Shown: positions 49,705-58,843 of the stretch, piece by piece
How positions within the stretch are numbered: position 1 is the first letter of the stretch
Layout: every line of letters begins with the position of its first letter
Assembly (NCBI GenBank): GCA_031291725.1
Contig: JARLIM010000020.1
Span: 86,807 to 150,806, forward strand
Direction: 5' to 3'
Origin: Acetobacteraceae bacterium
GTDB lineage: Bacteria > Pseudomonadota > Alphaproteobacteria > Acetobacterales > Acetobacteraceae
Length of the DNA stretch: 64,000 nucleotides
The notes under the pieces: generated by a model
What the model was told of the DNA's origin: nothing
Database searches by the model: none
What the model saw: only the letters and a program-made list of their open reading frames with translations
Made by a program: the position numbers and the translations under genes

Positions 49705-51450
49705 TTGGGACGCATTCGGCTGCTTTCGGATGCCACGATCAATCGGATCGCGGCCGGTGAGGTGATCGAACGCCCCGCCGCCGCCGCGCGGGAATTGGTG
49801 GAAAACGCGCTCGATTCCGGCGCCACCCGCATTCGCGTCGCCATCGCCGGCGGTGGCATCGACCGGGTGGAGATCAGCGACGATGGCTGCGGCATGGATG
49901 CCGACGAATTGACACTCGCCGTGCAGCGCCACGCCACCTCCAAGCTGTCAGACGAAACGCTGGTGCGGATTTCCACCCTCGGATTTCGCGGTGAGGCGCT
50001 GCCGAGCATCGGGGCGGCGGCGCGGCTGTCCATCACCTCGCGCCCACCGGGGGCGGATTCGGCCTTTGCGATTGCGGTGGAAGGCGGCGCGCTGTCACCC
50101 GTACGCCCCGCTCCGGGTGGATTCGGCACGCGGGTGGAGATGCGCGATCTGTTCTTCGCCACCCCCGCCCGCCGCAAATTCCTCAAATCGCCGCGTGCGG
50201 AGGGCGATGCGGTGGAGACGGCGATCCGCCGTCTGGCGATTGCCGCCCCGGAGGTTGCTTTCGCGCTCGAACTCGATGGTCGCATCGCATTCGATTTGCC
50301 CGCCCAAAGCCGCGCCGCCCGCGTTGCCGCCCTGCTCGGGCCGGAATGCGCCCTGCCGATCGAGGGCGTGCGCGGCGAGATGACGGTCTCAGGCTACATC
50401 GCCCCGCCATCCTTGGCCCGCGCCACCGGCGCCGGGCAGATTTTGGTGGTCAATGGCAGGCCGGTGGTCGATCCGGTGTTGCGCACCGCCGTGCGGGTGG
50501 GCACGCGCGATGGCGTGATGAATGGCCGGTTCGCGGTGCTGGCGCTGTTCCTGACGCTGCCGGCGGAGGATGTGGATGTGAACGTGCATCCGGCGAAGGC
50601 GGAATTGCGCTTCCGGGCCGCCGATGCCGTGCGCGGACTGGTGATCACCGCCGTGCAGCGCGCGCTTGCCGGGGGCGCCGTCGGCATCGCGCCGGTGGCG
50701 AGCGGTTTTGCCCCACGTCCGCCGATGGCGTTCACCCCGTCGCCACGCCCGCATGCCGCCGGGCCACGCTTTGCCGGGTTCGGCCAATTCTCCGAAGCCC
50801 GTCTGCCACTGGCCGACAATCCCGCTGCCCGTGCGCCGGTGGCGGCCCCCGAGCCGTCGCCGGATCATCCGCTGGGGGCGGCGGTGGCGCAGGTGTTGGA
50901 CACCTACATCCTGGCGGTGGCCGCCGATGGCACGCTGGTGCTGGTCGATCAACACGCCGCCCATGAACGGCTGACGCAGGAGGCCCTGCGCGAACAACGC
51001 TTGGCGGGCCTGGTGCGCGCACAGGCGCTGCTGATGCCGGAAGTGGTGGAATTGCCGCATTCCGCCGTGGCCGTGCTGCTGGAACGCGCGGCGGAACTGG
51101 CGGAGATCGGGGTGGAGATCGAGGGTTTCGGCCCCGGCGCGGTGCTCGTCCGCGCCCTGCCCGCAGCTCTCGGCACGCCATCACCCGCGTCACTTCTGCG
51201 CGATGTCGCCGATGAATTGGCCGAACAGGGCGAAAGCACAGCACTCGACACCCGGCTCGATGCCGTCATCGCCCGCCTCGCCTGCCATGGCAGCATCCGC
51301 GCCGGGCGGCGGCTCAATCAGGCGGAGATGGACGCGCTGCTGCGCCAGATGGAGGCCACGCCACGGGCGGCGACGTGCAGCCACGGCCGACCGACCTTCC
51401 TGCGTCTGACCAAGACGGAGCTGGAGCGCATGTTCGGACGCCGACTTTAA
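49705..51450 (+). CDS. mutL: DNA mismatch repair protein MutL
   Basis: GRIRLLSDATINRIAAGEVIERPAAAARELVENALDSGATRI; FRGEALPSIGAAARLSITSR; TTG start. Confidence 0.97.
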   Translation: MGRIRLLSDATINRIAAGEVIERPAAAARELVENALDSGATRIRVAIAGGGIDRVEISDDGCGMDADELTLAVQRHATSKLSDETLVRISTLGFRGEALPSIGAAARLSITSRPPGADSAFAIAVEGGALSPVRPAPGGFGTRVEMRDLFFATPARRKFLKSPRAEGDAVETAIRRLAIAAPEVAFALELDGRIAFDLPAQSRAARVAALLGPECALPIEGVRGEMTVSGYIAPPSLARATGAGQILVVNGRPVVDPVLRTAVRVGTRDGVMNGRFAVLALFLTLPAEDVDVNVHPAKAELRFRAADAVRGLVITAVQRALAGGAVGIAPVASGFAPRPPMAFTPSPRPHAAGPRFAGFGQFSEARLPLADNPAARAPVAAPEPSPDHPLGAAVAQVLDTYILAVAADGTLVLVDQHAAHERLTQEALREQRLAGLVRAQALLMPEVVELPHSAVAVLLERAAELAEIGVEIEGFGPGAVLVRALPAALGTPSPASLLRDVADELAEQGESTALDTRLDAVIARLACHGSIRAGRRLNQAEMDALLRQMEATPRAATCSHGRPTFLRLTKTELERMFGRRL

Positions 51451-51540
51451 CAGGTTGCGGGGCTCTCGTTGCTCTCGCCACTGGACGGAATGACCGGCCG
51501 CGATCAATCTGCGCGCCATTCGCATTGGTGAGGGAATTTC

Positions 51541-52662
51541 ATGCGCCTGTCAGATCTGCCAACACCCTGTCTGGTGCTGGATCGCCAGGTTCTGCAACGC
51601 AATCTGGCCCGGATGGCGCACGCCGTGGAAGCGGGTGGCGTGGCGCTGCGCCCGCATATGAAGACCGCCAAATCGATGGATGTGCTCAAGCTCGCCATGG
51701 CGGCAGGCCCCGGCAGCGGCCCGCGCGGCATCACCGTCTCCACCCTGGCGGAGGCGGAGTATTTCTCCGGCCACGGCGCGATGGACATGATCTATGCCGT
51801 GGGCATCACCCCGCAGAAGCTCGATCAGGTCGCCAAACTCAATGCCGCCGGGGCGGATATCAAGGTGATCACCGACGATCTGGCGATGGCGGCGCGCATC
51901 GCAGCACATCCGAACCCGCCGCGCACCCTGATTGAGATCGATTGCGGCGAGCATCGCGGCGGGTTGCAGGCCGAGGACACATTGCTGCTCGACATCGCCG
52001 CCAAGCTCGGCCCGGCGCTGATCGGCGTGCTGACCCATGCCGGGCATTCCTATGCCGGGCGCAGCGACGCGGCGATACAGGAGATCGCCGAGGCGGAACG
52101 CGCCACCGCCGTGCATGCCGCCGAGCGACTGCGCGCCTCCGGGCATGAGATCACCATCGTCTCCATCGGCAGCTCGCCCACCGCCCTGCATGGCCGCAGC
52201 TTCGAAGGCATCACCGAAATCCGCCCCGGCGTGTATATGTTCGGCGATCTGTTCCAGGCCGAAATCGGCACGCATGGCCGCAACGACATCGCCGTCTCCG
52301 CGCTCACCAGCGTGGTCGGCACGCGCCCGAAAGAGGGCAAGATCCTGGTGGATGCCGGCTCGATCGCGCTGTCGAAAGACCGCAGCACCGGCGACACCGC
52401 CAATGATCTCGGCTTCGGGCTGGTGGTCGATATGCAGGGTCAGGCGAGCCTGGGCCGCAGCATCGTCGTCAAGGCCTATCAGGAACATGGCGTGGTGGCG
52501 CTCGACCCGACAATGCCGGGCTATCAGCCGCCGATCGGCACCAAATTGCGCGTGCTGCCCAACCATGTCTGCCTGATGGCGGCAGCGCATGACCGCTATT
52601 TCGTCGTCGATGGCAATAGCGAGGACGTGGTGGCGATCTGGCCACGTGTGGGCGGCTGGTGA
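51541..52662 (+). CDS. DSD1/D-threonine aldolase-like PLP protein (alanine racemase N-terminal fold)
   Basis: DLPTPCLVLDRQVLQRNLARMAHAVEAGGVALRPHMKTAKSMDVLKLAM; C-terminal LPNHVCLMAAAHDRYFVVDG. Confidence 0.88.
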   Translation: MRLSDLPTPCLVLDRQVLQRNLARMAHAVEAGGVALRPHMKTAKSMDVLKLAMAAGPGSGPRGITVSTLAEAEYFSGHGAMDMIYAVGITPQKLDQVAKLNAAGADIKVITDDLAMAARIAAHPNPPRTLIEIDCGEHRGGLQAEDTLLLDIAAKLGPALIGVLTHAGHSYAGRSDAAIQEIAEAERATAVHAAERLRASGHEITIVSIGSSPTALHGRSFEGITEIRPGVYMFGDLFQAEIGTHGRNDIAVSALTSVVGTRPKEGKILVDAGSIALSKDRSTGDTANDLGFGLVVDMQGQASLGRSIVVKAYQEHGVVALDPTMPGYQPPIGTKLRVLPNHVCLMAAAHDRYFVVDGNSEDVVAIWPRVGGW

Positions 52663-54504
52663 TCAGGCACCGGCTTCGCGCAGCACATCCAGCACGCCCT
52701 GACCGTAGCGGGCGAGCTTGCTGGCGCCCACGCCCTTGATCTGACCGAGATCGTCGAGCGACGCCGGACGAGCCACGGCGACCTCGCGCAGAACGGTGTC
52801 GTGGAAGATGATGTAAGGCGGCACCGATTGCGCCCGCGCCTCCGCCCCACGCCAACCACGCAAGGCGGCATAGATCCGTTGGGATTCGGCATCCAGCGTC
52901 GGGTCCGGCACCGGGCCGCTGCGCGGTTGCTTCTCGCCGGAACCGCGCGCCTTGACTCGGGTGTCCTCGCGCAGCTGCACCTTTGCCTCACCGCGCAGAA
53001 TGGGGCGGGAGCGATCGGCATTGAGGCGCAGCGTGGCGAATTCGCCCATATCGACTTCCACCAGCCCCTGCGCGATCAACTGCCGCAGCACGCCGCGCCA
53101 GAAATCCAGCGCCTTGCCCGCCCCGATGCCGAAGACCGATAATTTCTCATGCCCGGCGCGCAGCATGGCGTCATTGGCCTTGCCGAGCAGCACGCCGATC
53201 ACATGCAGCGCGCCATAGCGCTGACCGGTGCGATAGATCGCCGAGAGCAGCTTTTGCGCCTCCACCGTGCCGTCGAATGTGCTGACCGGGTTGCGGCAAT
53301 TGTCGCAATGGCCGCAATCCCCGGCCAATGTCTCCCCGAAACAGGCGAGCAGCAATTTGGTGCGGCAGGTGACGGCTTCGGTCAGTCCGATCATCGCCTC
53401 CAACCGCTGACGCATGGCGCGGCGCTGGGTTTCCGGGGCGGCGGATTGGCTGAGGAAATGGCGCGCACGGGCGATGTCCTCACCGCCATAGAGCAGCAAC
53501 GTCTCCGACACCTCGCCATCGCGCCCGGCGCGGCCGATCTGCTGATAATAGGATTCCGGGCTGTCCGGCATATCCAGATGCACCACAAAGCGCACATCCG
53601 GCCGGTCGATCCCCATGCCGAATGCAATGGTGGCCACCATCACCACCGGCTCGCCGGAGCGGAATTTCGCCAGCGCCGCCCGCTTGTCCTCCACCGCGAT
53701 GCCGGCGTGGAAGGCCAGTGCCGGAAAGCCTTTGCCCGCAAGCGCCGCCGTCACCCGCTCGGTCTTGGCGCGGCTGCCGCAATAGACGATGCCGGTGTCG
53801 CCGGGATGGCGGGCGAGCAGCGCCTGCAACTGGGCCGTCTCACCGATTTTCGGCTCGGCGGCGATGTGCAGATTGGGGCGATGGAACGAGGCGGCGAAGA
53901 CGGCGGCAGCGTCCATGCCGAGCGCGTGCAGAATGTCGTCGCGCGTGCGCGGGTCGGCCGTGGCGGTGAGCGCCACGCGCGGCACGCCGGGGAAATGCTG
54001 GGCCAGGCTTGCCAGTTCGCGGAATTCCGGGCGGAATTCATGCCCCCATTGGCTGACGCAATGCGCCTCATCGATGGCGATCAGCGCGATGTGCAGGCGT
54101 TGCAGGCGCTCCAGCGTGCCGGGCAGCAACAGGCGCTCGGGCGAGACATAGAGCAGGTCAAGCTCACCGGCATCGAGCGCACGGCCCATCTGGCGGGCTT
54201 CGGCGGGATCGATTTCCGAATGCAACGCCGCCGCCGCCACGCCCAGCTGACGCAGAGCGGCCACCTGATCGTCCATCAAGGCGATCAGCGGCGAGATCAC
54301 CAAAGCGGTGCCGGCACGACACAAAGCGGGAATTTGATAGCAGAGGCTTTTGCCACCGCCGGTTGGCATCAGCACCAGCGCATCGCCACCGCCGGTGACA
54401 TGGCGGATGGCATCTTCCTGCAGGCCCCGGAACGCCGGATAGCCGAACACCCGCCGCAGAACGTCATGCGGCTCAGCGCTGGTGGAGAATACCCCGTCCG
54501 GCAT
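52663..54504 (-). CDS. recQ: ATP-dependent DNA helicase RecQ
   Basis: [53 protein letters not shown], zinc motif CGHCDNC, HRDC region; start chosen at [14 protein letters not shown]. Confidence 0.96.
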   Translation of the reverse strand: MPDGVFSTSAEPHDVLRRVFGYPAFRGLQEDAIRHVTGGGDALVLMPTGGGKSLCYQIPALCRAGTALVISPLIALMDDQVAALRQLGVAAAALHSEIDPAEARQMGRALDAGELDLLYVSPERLLLPGTLERLQRLHIALIAIDEAHCVSQWGHEFRPEFRELASLAQHFPGVPRVALTATADPRTRDDILHALGMDAAAVFAASFHRPNLHIAAEPKIGETAQLQALLARHPGDTGIVYCGSRAKTERVTAALAGKGFPALAFHAGIAVEDKRAALAKFRSGEPVVMVATIAFGMGIDRPDVRFVVHLDMPDSPESYYQQIGRAGRDGEVSETLLLYGGEDIARARHFLSQSAAPETQRRAMRQRLEAMIGLTEAVTCRTKLLLACFGETLAGDCGHCDNCRNPVSTFDGTVEAQKLLSAIYRTGQRYGALHVIGVLLGKANDAMLRAGHEKLSVFGIGAGKALDFWRGVLRQLIAQGLVEVDMGEFATLRLNADRSRPILRGEAKVQLREDTRVKARGSGEKQPRSGPVPDPTLDAESQRIYAALRGWRGAEARAQSVPPYIIFHDTVLREVAVARPASLDDLGQIKGVGASKLARYGQGVLDVLREAGA

Positions 54505-54633
54505 CAGGCTGCGTGCGTCGAAGAAAAGGTCGAGTCGCGGGATTTTGGCATACTCCCAAAGTCGCAAGCTGGGCGTGGCCGCGTCAATCGGTGGGGGCTT
54601 GGTATCTGGCGAAACCAACCATAGATTCACCCG

Positions 54634-55083
54634 ATGAAACGCATGCTCGATGATCTCCCGCTTGGTGAAACCTTCTCCTGTGGCAGTTTCGCCCTCACGG
54701 GTGAAGACATCGTTGATTTCGCCACCCGCTTCGATCCGCAGCCCTGGCATTTATCCGATGCGCTGGCGGCGCCCACCTATTTCGAAACGTTGTGTGCTTC
54801 CGGCGTGCACACCCAGGCGATGGCGATTGGCTTGATGGTGCGGGCGATCGGCGATGTGGATGTGGTGGCGGGCGGCTCGCTCAATCAGGCGGTTTTCCAC
54901 ACGCCGGTGCGGCCGGACACCGCCTATGCGGTGCAGGCCGTCTGGACCGAGGCACGGCCCTCCTCCCGCAACCCCGCGCGTGGCGTTGCCACCATCGACA
55001 TCACCGTCACCTGTCCCGAGGGCCGCGTGGTGATGCAATCGGGTGTGACCTATATTGTGGGGCGGCGCGTGCCGGGCGGCTGA
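54634..55083 (+). CDS. MaoC family dehydratase
   Basis: [60 protein letters not shown] hot-dog fold motif. Confidence 0.9.
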   Translation: MKRMLDDLPLGETFSCGSFALTGEDIVDFATRFDPQPWHLSDALAAPTYFETLCASGVHTQAMAIGLMVRAIGDVDVVAGGSLNQAVFHTPVRPDTAYAVQAVWTEARPSSRNPARGVATIDITVTCPEGRVVMQSGVTYIVGRRVPGG

Positions 55084-55087
55084 ATGT

Positions 55088-55107
55088 GCCGGGCAAATTC
55101 TGCCGGG
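55088..55107. promoter_or_regulatory. Palindrome, candidate FlbD site, upstream of the 55195 orphan gene
   Basis: GCCGGGCAAATTCTGCCGGG; 16/19 identical to the fliK/flgE site. Confidence 0.6.
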
Positions 55108-55145
55108 TTGCCACCAACGCGCATGGAATATCAACAGGTTAAATC

Positions 55146-55161
55146 TGGCACGGCGGCTGCG
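55146..55161 (+). promoter_or_regulatory. Candidate sigma-54 promoter upstream of the 55195 orphan gene
   Basis: TGGCACGGCGGCTGCG; GG 55147-48, GC 55159-60 (12-bp spacing). Confidence 0.7.
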
Positions 55162-55194
55162 TGGCACAGGGTGTCACCCATCGGAGTGAGGACC

Positions 55195-55434
55195 ATGAGC
55201 ATCAGCACCATCAGCGCGCAAAGCCCGATCTGGAACAACGCGGCCTCCGCGCTGACCAACACGCCACAGCCGAACAGCGCCACCAAGGCCAAGCCCAATC
55301 AGGCGGATAATCCCACCCGCAGCTCTGCCGGCTCGATCTCGGTGGCGGGCAGCAATCTGCTCGACACCCTCAGTCAGACCTCGCAATCCGCGTTGATCCA
55401 GATGCAGGCGCAGCTGGGGCGGCAGACGGGATAA
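55195..55434 (+). CDS. Hypothetical 79-aa Ser/Gln/Asn-rich protein, candidate flagellar regulon member
   Basis: MSISTISAQSPIWNNAASALTNTPQPNSATKAKPNQADNPTRSSAGSISVAGSNLLDTLSQTSQSALIQMQAQLGRQTG; preceded by sigma-54-like promoter and palindrome. Confidence 0.65.
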   Translation: MSISTISAQSPIWNNAASALTNTPQPNSATKAKPNQADNPTRSSAGSISVAGSNLLDTLSQTSQSALIQMQAQLGRQTG

Positions 55435-56086
55435 GTTTGCCCGGCGACGGCGTCTCAGGTGCATAGGCGCGCAGGAAAACCCCGGTGCCGCGCCGCACCC
55501 GCTGGGCGATCATCGCATCGGTGATCGGCCCGATCAGCCCGCAGCCATTTTCCGCACGCAAACCGCCCTCCCACAGGCTGAACAGATCCTCGGCGGCCAG
55601 AATGGGGTCGTCGATGGCAATCTCGCCTTGCTTGGCAGCATCGTCGATCAACCCGGCCAGGGCAGCCTTCACCCGGCCGGGGCCTGCATCGTAGAACCGC
55701 AATGTCAACGCCTGACGCCCCCGCAACGCAGTGGGCAGCATTTGCGACAGGCCCATCACATCCGGTCGCAACAGAATGGACAGAAACGCCACGCCGGTGG
55801 CCTGCAGCCGGTCGCGCAATGACAGACCTTCCCGACCTTCGGCGGCGAAGGCTGCCACCATGCGGTCCGAAATCGAGCTGACGATGGTCTCGAACAGGCT
55901 CTCCTTGTCGGAAAAATGGCTGTAGACCGTCATTTTCGACACGCGGGCCTGGGTGGCCACCGCTTCCATGGTGACGACATCGAACGGGTGCTGGCTGAAC
56001 AGATGCACCGCCGCCGCCACGATGGCGTCATGCTTGGCCGGGTCTTTCGGCCGACCCGACCGGCTGCGTGGAGCAAAACACCGCAC
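55370..56086 (-). CDS. TetR/AcrR family transcriptional regulator
   Basis: HDAIVAAAVHLFSQHPFDVVTMEAVATQARVSKMTVYSHFSDKESLFE HTH; GTG start; divergent from RND operon. Confidence 0.95.
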   Translation of the reverse strand: MRCFAPRSRSGRPKDPAKHDAIVAAAVHLFSQHPFDVVTMEAVATQARVSKMTVYSHFSDKESLFETIVSSISDRMVAAFAAEGREGLSLRDRLQATGVAFLSILLRPDVMGLSQMLPTALRGRQALTLRFYDAGPGRVKAALAGLIDDAAKQGEIAIDDPILAAEDLFSLWEGGLRAENGCGLIGPITDAMIAQRVRRGTGVFLRAYAPETPSPGKLIPSAAPAAPASGSTRIARSD

Positions 56087-56112
56087 CTTAAAATTTCCTC
56101 ATCATTCATTCT

Positions 56113-56156
56113 TGGACTCAGCGGTCCATTATAGCATATACGAGACTCGATAGTCT
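56113..56156. promoter_or_regulatory. Two inverted repeats in the tetR/RND intergenic region (candidate operators)
   Basis: TGGAC-TCAGCG-GTCCA (56113-56128) and AGACT-CGAT-AGTCT (56143-56156). Confidence 0.55.
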
Positions 56157-56170
56157 AGGAAAACACCTTC

Positions 56171-57664
56171 GTGCCCCAGATTGCAATCCGCCTTCTCCCG
56201 GCCCTGATGCCGGTTCTGCTGCTCGGTTGCACGGTCGGCCCGGATTATCGATCCGCACCGCCGCCCGCGGTTGACCGCTTCACCGAGACAGCGTTGCCGG
56301 AGGCAACCGCGCAGGCAACGGTGCCGGGTGGTGCGGCGCAGCGTTTTGTGGCGGGGCAGGATATCGCCCGCGATTGGTGGACCGCCTTTCACGCACCGAA
56401 AATCGACGCCCTCGTCGCCCAGGCACTCGCCGCCAACCCCGACCTTGCCGCCGCGCAGGCCAGCTTGCGGGAGGCGCAGCAGAACATGCGCGCCGAACAA
56501 GGCGCGCTGTTGCCCAAAGTCACCGGCGCAGTCTCGGCCCAACGCCAACGGGAATCGCTGGCAGCGGCGGGTTTCGGCACCGGGACGAATACGTTTTCGG
56601 TCGTCAACGGTGCGCTGAATGTGTCCTACACCCTCGACGCGTTTGGCGGGGTGCGGCGGCAGATCGAGCAATTGGGGGCGCAGACGGCATATGCGCGCGC
56701 GGAACGCGACGCCACCGAGCTGACATTGGCCGCCAACGTGGTGGCCACCGCCATCCGCATCGCCAGCATACAGGCGCAGCTGGACACCACACAGGCGATC
56801 CTCCGCAGCGAAACCGCGGCGCTGGAGCTGACACAGCGGCGTTTCGCGCTGGGCGGGGTGAGCCGGGTGGATGTGCTGCAACAACAGGCGCTGCGCGATG
56901 CCGAGCAGGCGACATTGCCCGGCCTGCAAAAACAACTCAGCCAGCAGCGCAACCAACTGGCGATCTATCTGGGCCATGTGCCGAGCGATGCCAGCCTGCC
57001 CACGATCACCTTGGCGGAGCTGACGCTGCCCGCAGATTTGCCGGTCTCACTGCCGTCCAAATTGGTCGAGCAACGGCCGGACATTCGGGCCTATGCCGCC
57101 CTGGTGCATGCGGCGAGTGCCGGTGTGGGGGTGGCTGTGGCGAATATGTTGCCGCAGATCAGCCTCACCGCCAGCTATGGCCGCGCCGGCAACACCTCGC
57201 AGACCGCCTTCACGCCGGATGGCATTGTCTGGAGTCTGGCCAGCGGGTTGACGCAGCCGATTTTCGACGCGGGCACGCTGCGCGCCCAACGCAATGCCGC
57301 GCAGGAGGCCTATGCCGTCGCCGCCGCGAACTATAGCAGCACGGTCAACATCGCCTTCCAGAATGTCGCGGATTCGTTGGTGGCCATTGAGCGTGACGCC
57401 GAGACATTGCAGGCCACCGCGCAATCCGAGCAGACCGCCGCCGCCAGCCTGACATTGGCACAGATGCAGTATCGCGCGGGCGCTGCCCCCTATCTTTCCG
57501 TGCTGACCGCCGAGCAATCGGTGCAGACCGCACGCCTCGCCCTCGTCTCGGCCCAGGCCGCCCGCTTCACCGACACCGTGGCGCTGTTCCAGGCGCTCGG
57601 CGGTGGCTGGTGGGATCGACCTGACGCTGAAACACCAGACCGAAGCCGCGGAGTTGCCCCATGA
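56171..57664 (+). CDS. RND efflux outer-membrane factor (NodT/OprM-like lipoprotein)
   Basis: LLGCTVGPDYRSAPPPAVDRF...DWWTAFHAPKIDALVAQALAANPDLAAAQASLREA. Confidence 0.93.
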   Translation: MPQIAIRLLPALMPVLLLGCTVGPDYRSAPPPAVDRFTETALPEATAQATVPGGAAQRFVAGQDIARDWWTAFHAPKIDALVAQALAANPDLAAAQASLREAQQNMRAEQGALLPKVTGAVSAQRQRESLAAAGFGTGTNTFSVVNGALNVSYTLDAFGGVRRQIEQLGAQTAYARAERDATELTLAANVVATAIRIASIQAQLDTTQAILRSETAALELTQRRFALGGVSRVDVLQQQALRDAEQATLPGLQKQLSQQRNQLAIYLGHVPSDASLPTITLAELTLPADLPVSLPSKLVEQRPDIRAYAALVHAASAGVGVAVANMLPQISLTASYGRAGNTSQTAFTPDGIVWSLASGLTQPIFDAGTLRAQRNAAQEAYAVAAANYSSTVNIAFQNVADSLVAIERDAETLQATAQSEQTAAASLTLAQMQYRAGAAPYLSVLTAEQSVQTARLALVSAQAARFTDTVALFQALGGGWWDRPDAETPDRSRGVAP

Positions 57665-58830
57665 GCACACCCATCGCCAACCCCGCCGCCCGCAAGCCCC
57701 GCACATGGCTGCGTCTGTTGCTGGTCCTGCTGTTCGCTGGCCTGATCGGCGGCGGCTTGTGGAAGTTCCACCTGTTCAAGGCCAACATCCTCACACAGGT
57801 GACCAAGACGATCCAATCGGGCGTGCCCACCGTCTCCACCGGAACGGCCACCGCGCAGCCCTGGCAGACGATGTTCACCGCCGTCGGCTCGCTGCGCGCC
57901 TCCAGCGGGGCGGATCTGGCGGCGGAGATTGGCGGGGTGGTGGATGCGATCCTGTTCGAGTCCGGCCAGAGCGTTTCCGCCGGAACGGTGCTGTTGAAAC
58001 TGCGGCCGAACGACGATCAGGCCAAGCTGCAACAATTCCAGGCCGCCGCCGATCTGGCGCAGATCACCTATGACCGCGACCTGCGGCAATTGAAGGTGCA
58101 GGGCGTGTCGCAGGCGGTGGTGGACAGCGATCTCGGCACGCTCAAGGCCGCCCGTGCCCAGGTGGCGGCGCAGCAGGCGGTGATCGACGAGAAAACCATC
58201 CGCGCGCCCTTCGCCGGGAAGCTCGGCGTGCGACAGGTCGATCTGGGCCAGTACATCGCCCCCGGCACCGCCATCGTCACGCTCCAGGCGCTCGATCCGA
58301 TGTTTGTCGATTTCTATCTGCCGCAGCAAAATCTGGCACAGATCGGCATCGGACAGGACGTGACGGTGCAGGTGGACGCCTATCCGGGCCGCAGCTTCGC
58401 CGGCCATGTGACGGCGCTGAACGCCAAGATCGACACCGCCAGCCGCATGCTGCAACTGCGCGCCAGTGTCTCCAACCCCGACGGGGCGCTGCTGCCCGGC
58501 ATGTTCGCCACGGTCACCATCGCCGTCGGCACGCCGCAGGATCAGGTCACACTCCCGCTCGCCGCCGTCAGCTACAACCCGTATGGCGGGCTGGTCTATA
58601 TCGTCGAGCCCGCGCAGGCCGAGGATGCGGCGGCCAAGGCGCATGTGCGTCAGCAATTCGTCACCACCGGCGCCACACGCGGCGATCAGGTGAGTGTGAC
58701 GAAGGGGGTCGCGGCGGGCGATGTGGTGGTCACGGCCGGGCAGATGAAGCTGCATAACGGCGCTGCCATCAACATCGACAACACCGTGCAGGTGACCAAC
58801 GACGCCAACCCAGCCCCCCAAGACCGTTGA
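57661..58830 (+). CDS. RND efflux periplasmic adaptor (membrane fusion protein)
   Basis: EIGGVVDAILFESGQSVSAGTVLLKL...TIRAPFAGKLGVRQVDLGQYIAPGTAIVTLQALDPMFVDFYLPQ. Confidence 0.95.
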   Translation: MSTPIANPAARKPRTWLRLLLVLLFAGLIGGGLWKFHLFKANILTQVTKTIQSGVPTVSTGTATAQPWQTMFTAVGSLRASSGADLAAEIGGVVDAILFESGQSVSAGTVLLKLRPNDDQAKLQQFQAAADLAQITYDRDLRQLKVQGVSQAVVDSDLGTLKAARAQVAAQQAVIDEKTIRAPFAGKLGVRQVDLGQYIAPGTAIVTLQALDPMFVDFYLPQQNLAQIGIGQDVTVQVDAYPGRSFAGHVTALNAKIDTASRMLQLRASVSNPDGALLPGMFATVTIAVGTPQDQVTLPLAAVSYNPYGGLVYIVEPAQAEDAAAKAHVRQQFVTTGATRGDQVSVTKGVAAGDVVVTAGQMKLHNGAAINIDNTVQVTNDANPAPQDR

Positions 58831-58843
58831 GCGGAGAGACGTG

